Source: Halobacteriovorax sp. JY17
GTDB taxonomy: Bacteria; Bdellovibrionota; Bacteriovoracia; Bacteriovoracales; Bacteriovoracaceae
Direction of reading: 5' to 3'
Assembly (NCBI RefSeq): GCF_002753895.1
Contig: NZ_NJER01000001.1
Span: 868,001 to 932,000 of the forward strand
Length of the DNA stretch: 64,000 nt
The notes beneath the pieces were generated by a model. That model was not told where the DNA came from and did not search any database. It was given only the letters and a program-made list of their open reading frames with translations. The position numbers and the translations under genes are program-made. Each line of letters starts with the position of its first letter. Within the stretch, counting starts at the first letter, position 1. Below, piece by piece: positions 52,852 through 63,600 of the stretch.

Positions 52852-52869
52852 GGCCCTTAGGGGCCCTAA
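52852..52869. repeat. overlapping palindromes after cinA
   Basis: GGCCC-TTAG-GGGCC (52852-52865) can form a 5-bp hairpin. TTAGGG-G-CCCTAA (52857-52869) is a perfect palindrome. No T tract. It may be the cinA mRNA end or an operator. Confidence 0.4.
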
Positions 52870-52937
52870 CCTATTGCTATCACGAAAATTTACGAGGGAT
52901 TAAAGAATCCGACTCTTTTGCTTTAAAATAGAGGCTA

Positions 52938-53008
52938 AACTTACCTATTATTAAGGATTTTTCGCTCGATTCCTTTAGATCAGCTTAATTTATTCCGAAG
53001 GGTAAGTT
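52938..53008 (+). promoter_or_regulatory. nested inverted repeats in leader of the 1616-aa lipoprotein gene
   Basis: AACTTACC (52938-52945) pairs exactly with GGTAAGTT (53001-53008), enclosing AAGGA (52953-52957) and TCCTT (52971-52975). The outer right arm ends just before AGGA, the likely ribosome-binding site, and the start codon at 53025. A folded leader could modulate translation. Confidence 0.35.
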
Positions 53009-53024
53009 GTAGGAATTTGATGAA

Positions 53025-56000
53025 ATGAAACAAAACGGAATTTGGAACATTTTTAAAGTGATCTTTTTAGTGAGTATTCTCGCTATGGCCTCGAGTTGCG
53101 TCGACTCTGGAAGTGGAAATAAGAGAAAGGGAAGCGCAAGTTCAACTTCAAGTGGCGGTGAAACTGCTGATCCAACTACCCCAGATTTTTCTAGTAGTGC
53201 AAACTTCTTTCAAGAAGGTTCTACTCAATCAGAAACAGGTATTACCATTCCTGTTTCATTCAACGACAGATTTTATCTACGTGGAGCTCAAGTAGATTTC
53301 TATATTAAAAGCGGTAATAAAACTTCGAGCAAATGTCTTGTCTTTTCCTACACAGATAATACAAATACTTTTCTCGTTACAACTGCGACACCGCAGTACT
53401 TCTACAATTTCTCGACTAACACTCAAGAATATTACTACTTAATTACTCCAGGTGATGAGAGTAAGAATAGAACTTTCTGTCAAACTCCAGGAGTTCAAAC
53501 AACTCTCTCAAGTCTTGATGCTGCTAAGACTATTGTCTACGATTTAAAACAAGTTTGTCCTACGTGTTCTGCTGGACTTTTTCAAAGTTCCGCCACACGT
53601 CTACTTGCTGATGCAGGAAATATTGTTTCAGATGTAGATACTTTTTCACTTAGACTTACCTTCTCAAATACTTCTAGTAATCCGGGTGATCCAAATATCA
53701 TTTGTACAAGTTCTCAGACTTGTACTGTTCAAGGATATGACTGTTGCGTAGAAGGACAATGTGTAAACGATAAATCAATTCGCCCAAGTGTTGATATAAA
53801 TGATCTAGATTACCAAGCGGCCCTCGCTGCAGTAAATTTAGATCCAGCAGCCTTCAATAGCTATCCACAATATTTTTATATGTGCCCTATTGTTATTACT
53901 CCAGACCCTGATATTCCACCTATTACAGATCCGGCCAATACTGCTCAAGAAAGATTGGAATTACTCTACGAGCTCTACAAGTGTACAACTCCTCAGGAAG
54001 GTGAAGTTTCTTACTGTACGACAACAATTGAAGATATTTCTTCAAAGTCACCAACTATATTTACAAGAGAAGATGATAGAAACTTCAATACTGATTACTA
54101 CGGAACAACAGGACTTCCAAATCACTCTATTCATGAGATCACTTATGCAGGACTTGATTACTTTAAGAATGGAGTCTATGTAAGACCGGGAATAACAATA
54201 GGACCTAGTGGAGACTTATCAGGAAATGATACTCTCACAGATTCTCAACAAGTAAATTTTGCAGTAACACCTGCCCAACCGCTAGATACAATAAAAGTAA
54301 CCTATAAGATTGATGGTAGTTGTGTACAGGTTGGTACAACTCTAGCTAAGTGTGACAAGTACTATATTCAAGGTCAGAATTTAGGAAAGTCCTCGGATCA
54401 CTTCCCTGCTTCACAGCAATTCTTTCTTCCTTACTACGCTGATGGTTCAAGAACTATTTCTGTAAACGTCGATGATGCTATTGTTCAAAATGGAACTGAC
54501 TGGACAGCAACAGTTTCTAGCCCATCTTTTATAGAGTTTAAACCAACCTTTCAAATTTTTGATACTCAAGTCATCAAACTTACCTTCTACGTTGATTTAG
54601 AAGCGTACCCTGTTTTAAACAGTAAACTTCTCGCTCAACAAGTTGTTGGTGAAATGTGTGAGTGTCCTGATTTAACATGCTCACTCAAGCCAGTTATTGA
54701 TTCAGAAACAAATCTTATTCAAGACTTTAAATGTACTTATCCACAGCCAGATGTACCAGCACCACCTCTTCAACAGACAGTGATTCTAAGTTCTAAAACT
54801 GTTCCAGTAAGATTCTTCGATCAAGACGGTGGAGTAGAACATCAAAATGTTTCAACAGAAACACCTGTGCAAGAAGGACTTCCATTTGAATATATTAATG
54901 GTGATTTAACAAAACCAAATAATATAGACTCTCCTGTAGGCTTTAATGAAATTTATGGAAGCATAAGTGGAAAAGTTGGTGCAGCGAAAGAGTCGAAAGA
55001 AGTTATTGTAAAAAAAGGAAAGACCTACGATATTTTTGTTAATAGTGGAACTTTCTCTAGCTGCTATTATTGTGGAACAGATTACTTTAGTAATCTCGCC
55101 AAAATATTTCCAAGCAACTTTATTTTCAAAGGTGGCGGATACTTCCCAGATCCTTTTGCAACAAATCCTGAGACTTCGGAAATGAGAGCGCACGATTTGA
55201 AATTTGGACGTGCCTGCTTTGTTCCGGCCACAATGCTTCCTTTCGCTCATGTCGCAAAGGCCGATAGACAACTACAAAGACAAGATAGAATGGCGACACA
55301 GCACTTCTACTTTGCCAACGGATACCAAAGAGATTGGTATGGTTTTGACTATGGTTCGGTTATCGGTTCATTCGATGGAGTAACGTGGTTCTCTGTCGGT
55401 AATCAAAGAAGAATCAAGGCCACGACTAATCGCCTCTACCTAGCGATTAATGCTTACTACGGAGATATTACTTTAGAGAGTAGCTATAGTGTAGATGTTA
55501 GTGATGCTTCCACTACTCCAAGCTCTGGTTCATTCGTACAAACTGATTATGATAGCGATGGAGCCGAATGTCAGAAATATCACGCTTGTAACACGGATTC
55601 TGATTGCGCCTCTACTCTTGGCTTTGAGTATGCTTGTGCCAATGTGAATTCGATGCAAACACCATGGCCAGTCTTTGATCAAAACGGAAAAGAAATACCA
55701 GGTCAAGTAAACTTCTTAAGGCTTATCGCCATCAATGGAGCGACAAACGGTCCAAGTAAGAGATGCGTCTATAGAGGTAGAGGATCGGCCTGCCAAGAAA
55801 ATTATAATGGTATTGCCAACGCTGCAGATACATTTAATAAGACTGATAATTCAAGACTCTTCTCTTGTTCAGCAAATACCTACTGCCAACCTTTCACTGA
55901 CCCAGAAAAGAAAGATAAATTTAATACGAGAATTTCTAGATATGGAAAGTCAGCAAAGAATCTAATCGCCTCGGAAATTCTTAGTTCAGAAGACGAGGAT

Positions 56001-57875
56001 ACATTTGGTCTTTCCACGAAGATTCTAGGAAGACCGTATGAGTACAATGGAACTGGTGTTATCACTGATCAAGTTCTTACAAACGTGGAGCAACTAAATG
56101 TTGCTGGGCTTTGCCTACCTGGAAAGAATGTTGATGCACAAATTGTTGAAAATCAAAATTCAACTCTGCCTAGTATTATTCATATGGGTGATAAGGTCAA
56201 CGGAATCGGTATGACAAGTTCCGAAATCAACTTAGCACAACCGAGCTACCTCAGCTCTTGTCCTGTAATGGATCAGAGTGGAAATTATATTCAGCACTCC
56301 TCTCTTGCAGCTCTACCTAACACTGACAGTAGTATTACAACTCTTGCAGGAAGCCAGAATGTTTCCACTAATGTATTAGAGACATTTAACGCTGTAACAG
56401 AACTTGCAAAAGATTTTGATCTAAACTTCATCGACACAAAATCTCTCCAAAAGAATAGATGCTTAAGAGCACCAGGAGCAAGTTGTAACAATAACTTTGA
56501 ATGCGCGGCTAATAAGTTTATTACAGATAAGACTCTTTCAATTTCAAATGGATCTGATGTTGGGATTCTAGATGCCGAGCTAACTTTCTGGAAGAGTACA
56601 TTAGTTTGTTCACAGGAAACACCAAAGACAGACCCAGCCTTTAATCCAAAAGATAATAGATGCTGTAGATTAGTTGGAAATAAAATCACTGTTGCCAATG
56701 AAGTATTTAATGATGCTGGTTCTCCAAAAACAAGTGAAATAGCAGGAGTAGATATTCCAATCAATGATCCAAGAAGATACACTGCTATTACTCCGGCCAT
56801 AGATGATATGAATATCAATCCAACGAACTACCCTCAATTGAGAATAGCGGAGAGAGACGGAAATAATAGAGATTCAAATGCTTTAAGAAAACAGTATAAT
56901 ACTCTAAACGAAGTCGCTCAGAGAACTTGTTGTAGTGCCAATTGGGTGCGAAATTTCGACAGTACAAACTCTGGTGGTGGACACACATGGTCCCCTAGTA
57001 AAATGCAGAATATTGATAAGACAAACTTTCAATGTCTCAACTGGGCACCAGGAGTTCAAACAAACTTCACTTGCGCTTCTACTGATGAACCTGACGATCC
57101 AGACTGTAATATGAGATCAATCTCTAGTTCGGAAGCTAATATTTACTTAGAATGGTTCTCAAAATTTGAACTAACTGGTGTTGGCCAAATTGCAATTCAA
57201 GATAGAACTACAGCAAGCCTCTCATGCTCTGTAAACCCTAGTAACTCAAGTGCATCTGGTTCAGGAACTATTGTTCCAGGATTTGTGCCATCAGGAGCTG
57301 CCACTACAGAGTATGATGGAGATAAATTTGCGGCAAACCAAGCAGATAAGCTCGTCAATAAGAAGCAGGTCTTCTCACAAGATGAATTCACTTGCTGTCA
57401 GCCTCTAGGAACTGAAATGCCAGACGGATCAGACCCTAGCTACTGCTGCTCTGGAAATATTAATCCCGATACAAATAAATGTGCTCTTAAAAATTACACG
57501 AACCTATCCGTTTACTTTAATCGATATATTTCTTCTGAAGGGAAGGCCTTAGCTGATAATTTAATTGATGAAGAGACTGGTTACATTAAGAACGCTTCAA
57601 CTGTTCAGCAACTTGCTTGTCAAAAAGAAGCTTGTGCTTCTGGGTTTGTTGGTTACGGTATAGCTCACACTGACTTAAAAGTTCCAGGCCATGAGTCGAG
57701 TGATAAGCAAGTAAAGAGATTCATCGATGGTAATGACCTAAGTAATGACTTCAACGGAAAAGCAAAGATCTTTAACGAAGGACTTAGATGGAATAATCAA
57801 GTCTACTGTATTCCTGAAGAGCTTGCACAATCTAGTGGTGATGTCCTACAAATTTTTGACTGCGGTCAAAACTAA
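53025..57875 (+). CDS. giant Cys-rich lipoprotein, unknown function
   Basis: The 1616-residue product has a lipoprotein signal (LAMASSC, Cys25), then a Ser/Gly-rich spacer and a very long beta-rich body. Cys clusters recur, for example CTVQGYDCCVEGQCVNDKS (res ~235), CNTDSDCAST (~860), SCNNNFECA (~1155), CCRLVGN and TCCSANWV, and several DCC/CC pairs suggest many disulfides. These small clusters resemble disulfide-rich binding modules, but I cannot name a family. It is likely anchored in the outer membrane, with most of the protein periplasmic or exposed. Preceded by a structured leader; convergent with uppP (CTAA). Size and display suggest a surface or adhesive role (inference). Confidence 0.85.
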   Translation: MKQNGIWNIFKVIFLVSILAMASSCVDSGSGNKRKGSASSTSSGGETADPTTPDFSSSANFFQEGSTQSETGITIPVSFNDRFYLRGAQVDFYIKSGNKTSSKCLVFSYTDNTNTFLVTTATPQYFYNFSTNTQEYYYLITPGDESKNRTFCQTPGVQTTLSSLDAAKTIVYDLKQVCPTCSAGLFQSSATRLLADAGNIVSDVDTFSLRLTFSNTSSNPGDPNIICTSSQTCTVQGYDCCVEGQCVNDKSIRPSVDINDLDYQAALAAVNLDPAAFNSYPQYFYMCPIVITPDPDIPPITDPANTAQERLELLYELYKCTTPQEGEVSYCTTTIEDISSKSPTIFTREDDRNFNTDYYGTTGLPNHSIHEITYAGLDYFKNGVYVRPGITIGPSGDLSGNDTLTDSQQVNFAVTPAQPLDTIKVTYKIDGSCVQVGTTLAKCDKYYIQGQNLGKSSDHFPASQQFFLPYYADGSRTISVNVDDAIVQNGTDWTATVSSPSFIEFKPTFQIFDTQVIKLTFYVDLEAYPVLNSKLLAQQVVGEMCECPDLTCSLKPVIDSETNLIQDFKCTYPQPDVPAPPLQQTVILSSKTVPVRFFDQDGGVEHQNVSTETPVQEGLPFEYINGDLTKPNNIDSPVGFNEIYGSISGKVGAAKESKEVIVKKGKTYDIFVNSGTFSSCYYCGTDYFSNLAKIFPSNFIFKGGGYFPDPFATNPETSEMRAHDLKFGRACFVPATMLPFAHVAKADRQLQRQDRMATQHFYFANGYQRDWYGFDYGSVIGSFDGVTWFSVGNQRRIKATTNRLYLAINAYYGDITLESSYSVDVSDASTTPSSGSFVQTDYDSDGAECQKYHACNTDSDCASTLGFEYACANVNSMQTPWPVFDQNGKEIPGQVNFLRLIAINGATNGPSKRCVYRGRGSACQENYNGIANAADTFNKTDNSRLFSCSANTYCQPFTDPEKKDKFNTRISRYGKSAKNLIASEILSSEDEDTFGLSTKILGRPYEYNGTGVITDQVLTNVEQLNVAGLCLPGKNVDAQIVENQNSTLPSIIHMGDKVNGIGMTSSEINLAQPSYLSSCPVMDQSGNYIQHSSLAALPNTDSSITTLAGSQNVSTNVLETFNAVTELAKDFDLNFIDTKSLQKNRCLRAPGASCNNNFECAANKFITDKTLSISNGSDVGILDAELTFWKSTLVCSQETPKTDPAFNPKDNRCCRLVGNKITVANEVFNDAGSPKTSEIAGVDIPINDPRRYTAITPAIDDMNINPTNYPQLRIAERDGNNRDSNALRKQYNTLNEVAQRTCCSANWVRNFDSTNSGGGHTWSPSKMQNIDKTNFQCLNWAPGVQTNFTCASTDEPDDPDCNMRSISSSEANIYLEWFSKFELTGVGQIAIQDRTTASLSCSVNPSNSSASGSGTIVPGFVPSGAATTEYDGDKFAANQADKLVNKKQVFSQDEFTCCQPLGTEMPDGSDPSYCCSGNINPDTNKCALKNYTNLSVYFNRYISSEGKALADNLIDEETGYIKNASTVQQLACQKEACASGFVGYGIAHTDLKVPGHESSDKQVKRFIDGNDLSNDFNGKAKIFNEGLRWNNQVYCIPEELAQSSGDVLQIFDCGQN

Positions 57876-58678
57876 AGTAGAGCTAAGACCAGCCCAGCCA
57901 TGATAAAGCGGTAAACTGCAAATGGAAGAAGCCCTATTTTCTTTATAAATTTAAGAAAGAAGTGAATTGTTAGAAGCCCTACCAGAAAGCTTATTACAAC
58001 TCCGACTAAGCAACTTGAAAGATCAAAAGCTCCATTGCCTCTTATAATTTCAGGAAACTTTAGAGCTGCTCCTCCTACAATAAGAGGAAGGGAAAGCAAG
58101 AATGAAAACTTTGAGGCTTCATTTCTTGAGATACTTAGAAATCGTGCAGTCGTAAGTGTAATGCCAGACCTAGAAACCCCAGGAAAGAGAGCGAGAGATT
58201 GAAACAGTCCAATAAGTAATGCTTTCTTCCAACTTCCCTTTTCAATCAAAACTTCTTCTTCAGACTCTTTAAATTTTGCATCGCTAAACCACATAAGAAG
58301 TCCAAAGAAAACAAGATTACAAGCAATGAAAGAATTACTTCTACCATAGTGCTCGGCAAAGTCTTTTAAACATAGGGCAATAACCCCTGTTGAAAAAGTT
58401 GCAATTATCATATGTAGCGAACGTCTCTTTTCATTGTTTAACTCCGCCTTGAAATCTAATAAGAGAAAAGCATTCTTTAAAAGAGAAATGATATCTTTGT
58501 AAAAGTAGCACATTATAGCTAGGGCCGTTCCAATATGCATTGCGAGATCAAAGCTAACCCCAGGATCTTTAATCGTTAAAAGACTTGGGAGAAGAGCAAG
58601 ATGGCCACTACTTGAAACGGGAAGAAACTCTGTTAATCCCTGAATAATTCCATAAATAATTGCATCTATATAACTCAT
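57872..58678 (-). CDS. uppP: undecaprenyl-diphosphatase
   Basis: UppP (BacA) dephosphorylates undecaprenyl pyrophosphate, regenerating the lipid carrier for peptidoglycan and other envelope polymers. The 268-residue multi-helix protein shows the two signature regions, TEFLPVSSSGHLALLPSL near the N terminus and PGVSRSGITLTTARFLSISR in the middle, plus the expected hydrophobic helices. Its ATG touches the stop of the RDD protein gene (TAG-ATG), so the two are co-translated. It converges with the giant lipoprotein gene (CTAA overlap). Confidence 0.95.
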   Translation of the reverse strand: MSYIDAIIYGIIQGLTEFLPVSSSGHLALLPSLLTIKDPGVSFDLAMHIGTALAIMCYFYKDIISLLKNAFLLLDFKAELNNEKRRSLHMIIATFSTGVIALCLKDFAEHYGRSNSFIACNLVFFGLLMWFSDAKFKESEEEVLIEKGSWKKALLIGLFQSLALFPGVSRSGITLTTARFLSISRNEASKFSFLLSLPLIVGGAALKFPEIIRGNGAFDLSSCLVGVVISFLVGLLTIHFFLKFIKKIGLLPFAVYRFIMAGLVLALL

Positions 58679-60325
58679 CTACTTAACCTCAAAGAAATTC
58701 TTATTCTTAGTTTTTAGTGCGTTCTTTAAATTACTCATTAAACGAGAAAATTTCACACTAAAAACTTCTTTACTCTTATCTTTGCTTTTAACTCTTGCGT
58801 AGTTATTTAAGAGTATCAATCTATTAATACTCGCAATCAAAGAGTTTCTCAGTGTTTCATCTTCCTCTTTCATACTACTTGCAGAAAGATCATAGAAGTA
58901 AGTAAAGGTGTACTTCTCTAACGCCTCTCTTGTTGCTGCGTCCAGTGAATTGTCAGAGAAATGATCTAGAACAGTAAAAGCACTAAATTTATCTTCATCT
59001 AAAGAGATTTTAAAAACAGAACTATAATCGAAGAACCACTTACTCGCTCCTAAGAATTTACTCTTAAAGTCTTTACGGGCAAGAGCCTCCTTCATACCAG
59101 TTCCCCATTCCATAGTTATAACGCTACTATTTAATGTTTCTATTGGGATATAAGATTCTCTATAATTTCTCTTTCCATCATTAATATCTTCAAAACTTTG
59201 TTTAAAACGTAGAAAATTGTAATTTCCAAGTTTCACTAAATCTACTGTTGGAGCTACTGTCGAGTCCACCAATGACAGAAGAAGATTTCTAACTTTAATA
59301 TGACCCGAGATAAAAGGACCATTCTTCGCTATGCTATGACCAAGGTTTTTAAACGATAATTCAAAAGAAGCTTGAATGAGTTCTTGAATCTCTTTTCTTG
59401 CGATTGGATTCAAAAGCTTGTTGTCACCAAAAGAAGAATCGTACTTCTTAATCGAATAGTAATCCACTGGCCGCTTCATAACTTTTGAAAGCTCTGGATA
59501 ATAGAAATCAAAGAGAGGATCATACTTACTAGCAATTTGAATTACTTTTAATAGCGAAAATCGTCTCTGAAGTTTAAGATCTCCTTGGACCTGTCTCTCT
59601 ACATCATGAATAACTAAATAAGGACGAATTCTCTTCTTATTCTTCTCTCTAGTAATTTCAAATGAAGGGATGAAAATTAAATGGCTATCCTTAATGGAGC
59701 TAAAAGAGCTCATCTTAAAACTCTCACTTGGATAGTGCTTAAATTTTGAAAAGTCAGTCCTATTATCTATTTTCTCTAGCTTTACTTTTGAAAACGCAAT
59801 ATTCACTCCATCAACAAAAGTCATATTTTGAAGGAGCGGAGAGCCTATTGCAAAGAACAAAATAAAAAGCGTATAGGCCACAGTGGCCAATCTAAAGAAT
59901 AAATTTGATTTATCGATTAATACTGTTCCTGAAATTGTTTCCTTCAAAGTCTTTTGACCTCTTAATAGAAAAGCTACATCAACTAAACTCATTGGAATTA
60001 GAAGTTCTAAGAAACAGCGAAGTCCTCCCCCTATTCTTGACCAGAGCAAACCATCCCTTGCCTTAATTCCAACAACCATTTGTGAAAGAGATCTTCCAAG
60101 AATGAGACAACTATAAAACCTGAGAGAGGTAGTCAGAAGATAAATTAAGCATATATTGGAAAAGATATTTGAATTGGTCTCTGAAAAAGAAAGATCAATG
60201 AACTTTTGAATTATCTCTTCTCGTATTCCAACAAAGACATCAAAAGAAAGTAAGTAGTTGAAGAAAACAATTGAAATTAAGAAATCTAAAAACCATGCAA
60301 TCAAGCGATTTATTAAAACTTTCAT
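58679..60325 (-). CDS. RDD-like membrane protein with large C-terminal region
   Basis: The 548-residue protein starts with an RDD-type N-terminal domain of about four helices (RLIAWFLDFLISIVFFNYL, LGRSLSQMVVGIKARDG, FLELLIPMSLVDVAFLL) and one more helix near res 145-165. A ~370-residue soluble C-terminal region follows that I do not recognise. RDD proteins are small membrane proteins with proposed ion-transport roles; a long tail is unusual. Its stop is joined to the uppP start, and it is the first gene of that two-gene unit. Confidence 0.78.
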   Translation of the reverse strand: MKVLINRLIAWFLDFLISIVFFNYLLSFDVFVGIREEIIQKFIDLSFSETNSNIFSNICLIYLLTTSLRFYSCLILGRSLSQMVVGIKARDGLLWSRIGGGLRCFLELLIPMSLVDVAFLLRGQKTLKETISGTVLIDKSNLFFRLATVAYTLFILFFAIGSPLLQNMTFVDGVNIAFSKVKLEKIDNRTDFSKFKHYPSESFKMSSFSSIKDSHLIFIPSFEITREKNKKRIRPYLVIHDVERQVQGDLKLQRRFSLLKVIQIASKYDPLFDFYYPELSKVMKRPVDYYSIKKYDSSFGDNKLLNPIARKEIQELIQASFELSFKNLGHSIAKNGPFISGHIKVRNLLLSLVDSTVAPTVDLVKLGNYNFLRFKQSFEDINDGKRNYRESYIPIETLNSSVITMEWGTGMKEALARKDFKSKFLGASKWFFDYSSVFKISLDEDKFSAFTVLDHFSDNSLDAATREALEKYTFTYFYDLSASSMKEEDETLRNSLIASINRLILLNNYARVKSKDKSKEVFSVKFSRLMSNLKNALKTKNKNFFEVK

Positions 60326-60658
60326 ATTATTAGATAGTTGCCTTCATTACTGGTTTATCCTGTAACTGACTGTTATTAGATAAGAAGAATAAAATGACCA
60401 CAAATTCTTGGCAAAGATGAGTTAAATAGACTCTCTTTATGGTTTCTTAGCTAAAAGCAGAAGTTATTAAAATTATTACCTATATTTTACAGGAAATGGC
60501 CATAAAGCCAAGAATATTGCTCTTAGAGGAAGATTACTTGGGCGCGTCGCAATATACCCTTAAAATAGTAAGTAGAAACTTAATTATTTCACTCAAAAAT
60601 CCGATAAGACAGTGAAATGTAAGTGCAAAGAACACTGAAGAAATCTAAGGGAATGAAA
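60326..60658. other. 333-bp intergenic region with a short response-regulator-like ORF
   Basis: Divergent promoters for the RDD protein and the 1103-residue secreted protein should lie here. A 39-codon ORF at 60496-60615 (plus) reads MAIKPRILLLEEDYLG..., resembling the first strand and acidic pocket of a response-regulator receiver domain, but it ends at a stop soon after and has a poorly spaced ribosome-binding site. It may be a remnant or chance. No convincing promoter boxes seen. Confidence 0.4.
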
Positions 60659-63600
60659 ATGAAGACTCAAAAAACCCAAATGAGAAATAAGAAAGGCCTG
60701 TTAAGACAAGCCTCCGCCACTATTTCAATATGCGCTCTTATTTACTCACCATTAAGTTTTTCGGCGCAAGAGCCAACTTGGGTAGATCAGGGCGTAAAGA
60801 TAATGGATAGCGCTCTACAGACAATGCAACAGTCTATGCAACAGACAATGATGAACAATCAGATGGCCGCACAAATGAGTGCACTACAGCCACAAGTAAT
60901 TCCTTCAAAGTTCTTTCCACATTGTAAAATTTCTCAGGCTCGTTCTGCATTCCCAGAAGATGTTTGTAAGGCAACAATCACAGATCCAAACGCATTAAAT
61001 CAAGCTATGCAATATAAGAATTTAGCTAGAACTTACTCAAGTATGTATGAGCAACTTCTATCCCCTGCTCAAAATAGTTCTTTTCCAGTAGGACTACAAT
61101 GTTTAGAAGATGCAAAGAAAGGAATGGTTACAAGTCTTCAAGATAGATTAAATTCACTTGAAGCTTTAAAAGGAAAAATTGAAAAAGAATCTCAATTCTT
61201 TAGAGATGAAAATAAGAAGCTTCTAACTGATATGGAAGATTCACACCAAGAACTCTTTGGTGGTGGAAGCGGAGATGTTGATGCGAAGACTAGAGACTTC
61301 TCAACTTACTTCTCACCTGCTTGTCAAAATATTATTGGGCAAGACAAATTAGCAAGTGCTGCAAAAGCAGGATTAAATGGAATTAAAGTGGGCCTTAGCG
61401 GTGCTAATAAGAGTGCGGCTAATTTCGTCACAAATAAGTCACAAATTGAAAGTGATGTGAATTCACAAATTCAGAAAATTAAAAATCAAATTGAATCACA
61501 AGGTATTGATCAGTGGAGAAAAGATGTATCTGCTGGTGAGCAATCAATTAATGGAGCAGACTTAGCGAGAATGGGTGTTGCCAAGCCAATGATTGGAGTT
61601 ATTAGTACTGAAATTTCAAGAATGAATAATAAAGTAAGTAATATTAAATCAGAATTAGCAAAAATTGTTCCTGGTTACGACATTCCAACAATGGATAGTA
61701 ACTTTAGAGTAGATTTTGCTAACTTTACAAAAGATGCTGATAACTACTTTAAAAAGAAGTATATCAATGAGTGTGTCACAATGGCAGACAAAGGCGTTGC
61801 CATCTCTCCAGACCAAATTCTAAAATCTCTTAGAGTTGGTGGTAATGGAGATAGAAGTGTCGCTCTCAACAACTATAAGACAGCTCTTCAAAATATTTTA
61901 GATTCTGATGCTTTCATAGAAGATAAGCTTGCTCAAATTCAAGCTCTAGACAATAGATATAGTAACTCTGACATCTCTATTCAATATAAGAATAGTGGAG
62001 CTCAAACAATTACAACAACTCCATACGGACTCTTTAGAGAAACTGTTTCTCAGTGTGAGCAAAGATACACACAAGACGACACTTTCTCTGCCGGTCAGTC
62101 TGGACAAGTATCACAGGCAAAACAAGTTTCAAGAGCAAAGAAGTATCTTAATGATCTTAAAGAACTTGAGTCTACTTTTGCAGCAACAATTGGAAATCAA
62201 ATCTATGAATCAGTCATTAACTGTTCAGGTAGAACAGAGAAGACAAATACATGTTCTGCTGAAGGTATTTTTGACCAAGGTAGTGATGCTTTTTGTGTAA
62301 AGCATGCGACGACTTGTTCTGGACGTGTTCAATCATGTTTCTCAGAAGCTAATACTCTTGTAGAAGCAAAGAAAGCTAAAATTAAATCTTACCAAGCAAC
62401 TTATAATAAGAATGTAACGGCCCTTGTAGCTAGACAAGAAGCCTATCTTGCTCAAGTAAAAGCACAAGTTCTTGCTGATGCTGATTACTTAAAGAAGTAC
62501 TTCCCTGGAGCAAACTTTAATTTCCCAGAAGGTCTATTTATTAAAATGCCAGAAAACTCTGAGAGTGAATTTGGTGTTGATCTTCTAGGTGGTGGATCAC
62601 TAGATTTCCTAGCAAATCTTCCAGATCAAATTGCAAAACTTAAAGAAACGTTAAAAGAACAATCAGGAGAAATTACTGGTGTTGTAAATGATTATATTGC
62701 TGCTCAAAAGGGAGCAATGGATACTCAAAAAGGAAAATGGGAAGCCCTTGCTTCAAATTGCTCTAATGCAGAAAATGGATATAGAGACTTTGTTAATGCA
62801 CAAAATGCTCAACAGCAACAGACGCAACAAGAAAAAATGGGTGAAGTTGGTGAATTCTGTCAAAAGTACGAACAACTTGGAAACCTAAACCCAGCGGCCG
62901 GTTGTGACGAATCAGACTACTCTGCAAAATCTCTCTACGAAACAGTAGGTGGAGTTGCAAACCATATCTCAAGTGAAGCTGAGTACGGAATCGCTGAATA
63001 TAGAAAGCTATGTGCGAGAGCAAATAATGAGAGAGAAAGAGGTACTGAGGACGATGATGATGAAGATAGGCCAAAGAGAATTTCTCAACTAGCGGAAGCT
63101 TGTAATGAGAATAATAATGACACTGAAGAAGTCATTGAAGACTTATCGAAGAAAGCAATCTCTTCTCTTCCTAGTGAATTTGCTAATCAAAAAAGTAAGA
63201 TTGAGAAATTTCTTCAATCAAATGATGATGATAGTTTAAGCAGTGCTGTTAAAAAGTCTAACTACTTTAAGAAAGTACTTGCTCCCCTAGCAAAGATCAC
63301 ATCGAAAGATGATTTTGAATCTCAAGAAGAGTTTAAAACTAGTATTCGTCAAGCTATACAGGGAAAGACAATCTCTGACGATAAAGTAGCGGAATATGCA
63401 AAAATAGCAAGAGACAATCAAACAAACTGTGACGGACTTGAGGGAGAAGAAGGAACTAAATGTAAGAATGTTTTTACTCTTACTGATGACAGGGCCCTCT
63501 TATCCTCCATTGCAGAAAAAGGTCTTATTGGAAATCTTGGACTTTCTGGAAAACTTAATAAAGATGATCTTAAAGTCACAGGTGGAGCAACAGGAAGTGT

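Noticed and set aside
54906-55271. minus-strand ORFs within the giant lipoprotein (also 56291-56818)
   Set aside because: They are shadows of the long plus-strand gene without starts or domains.
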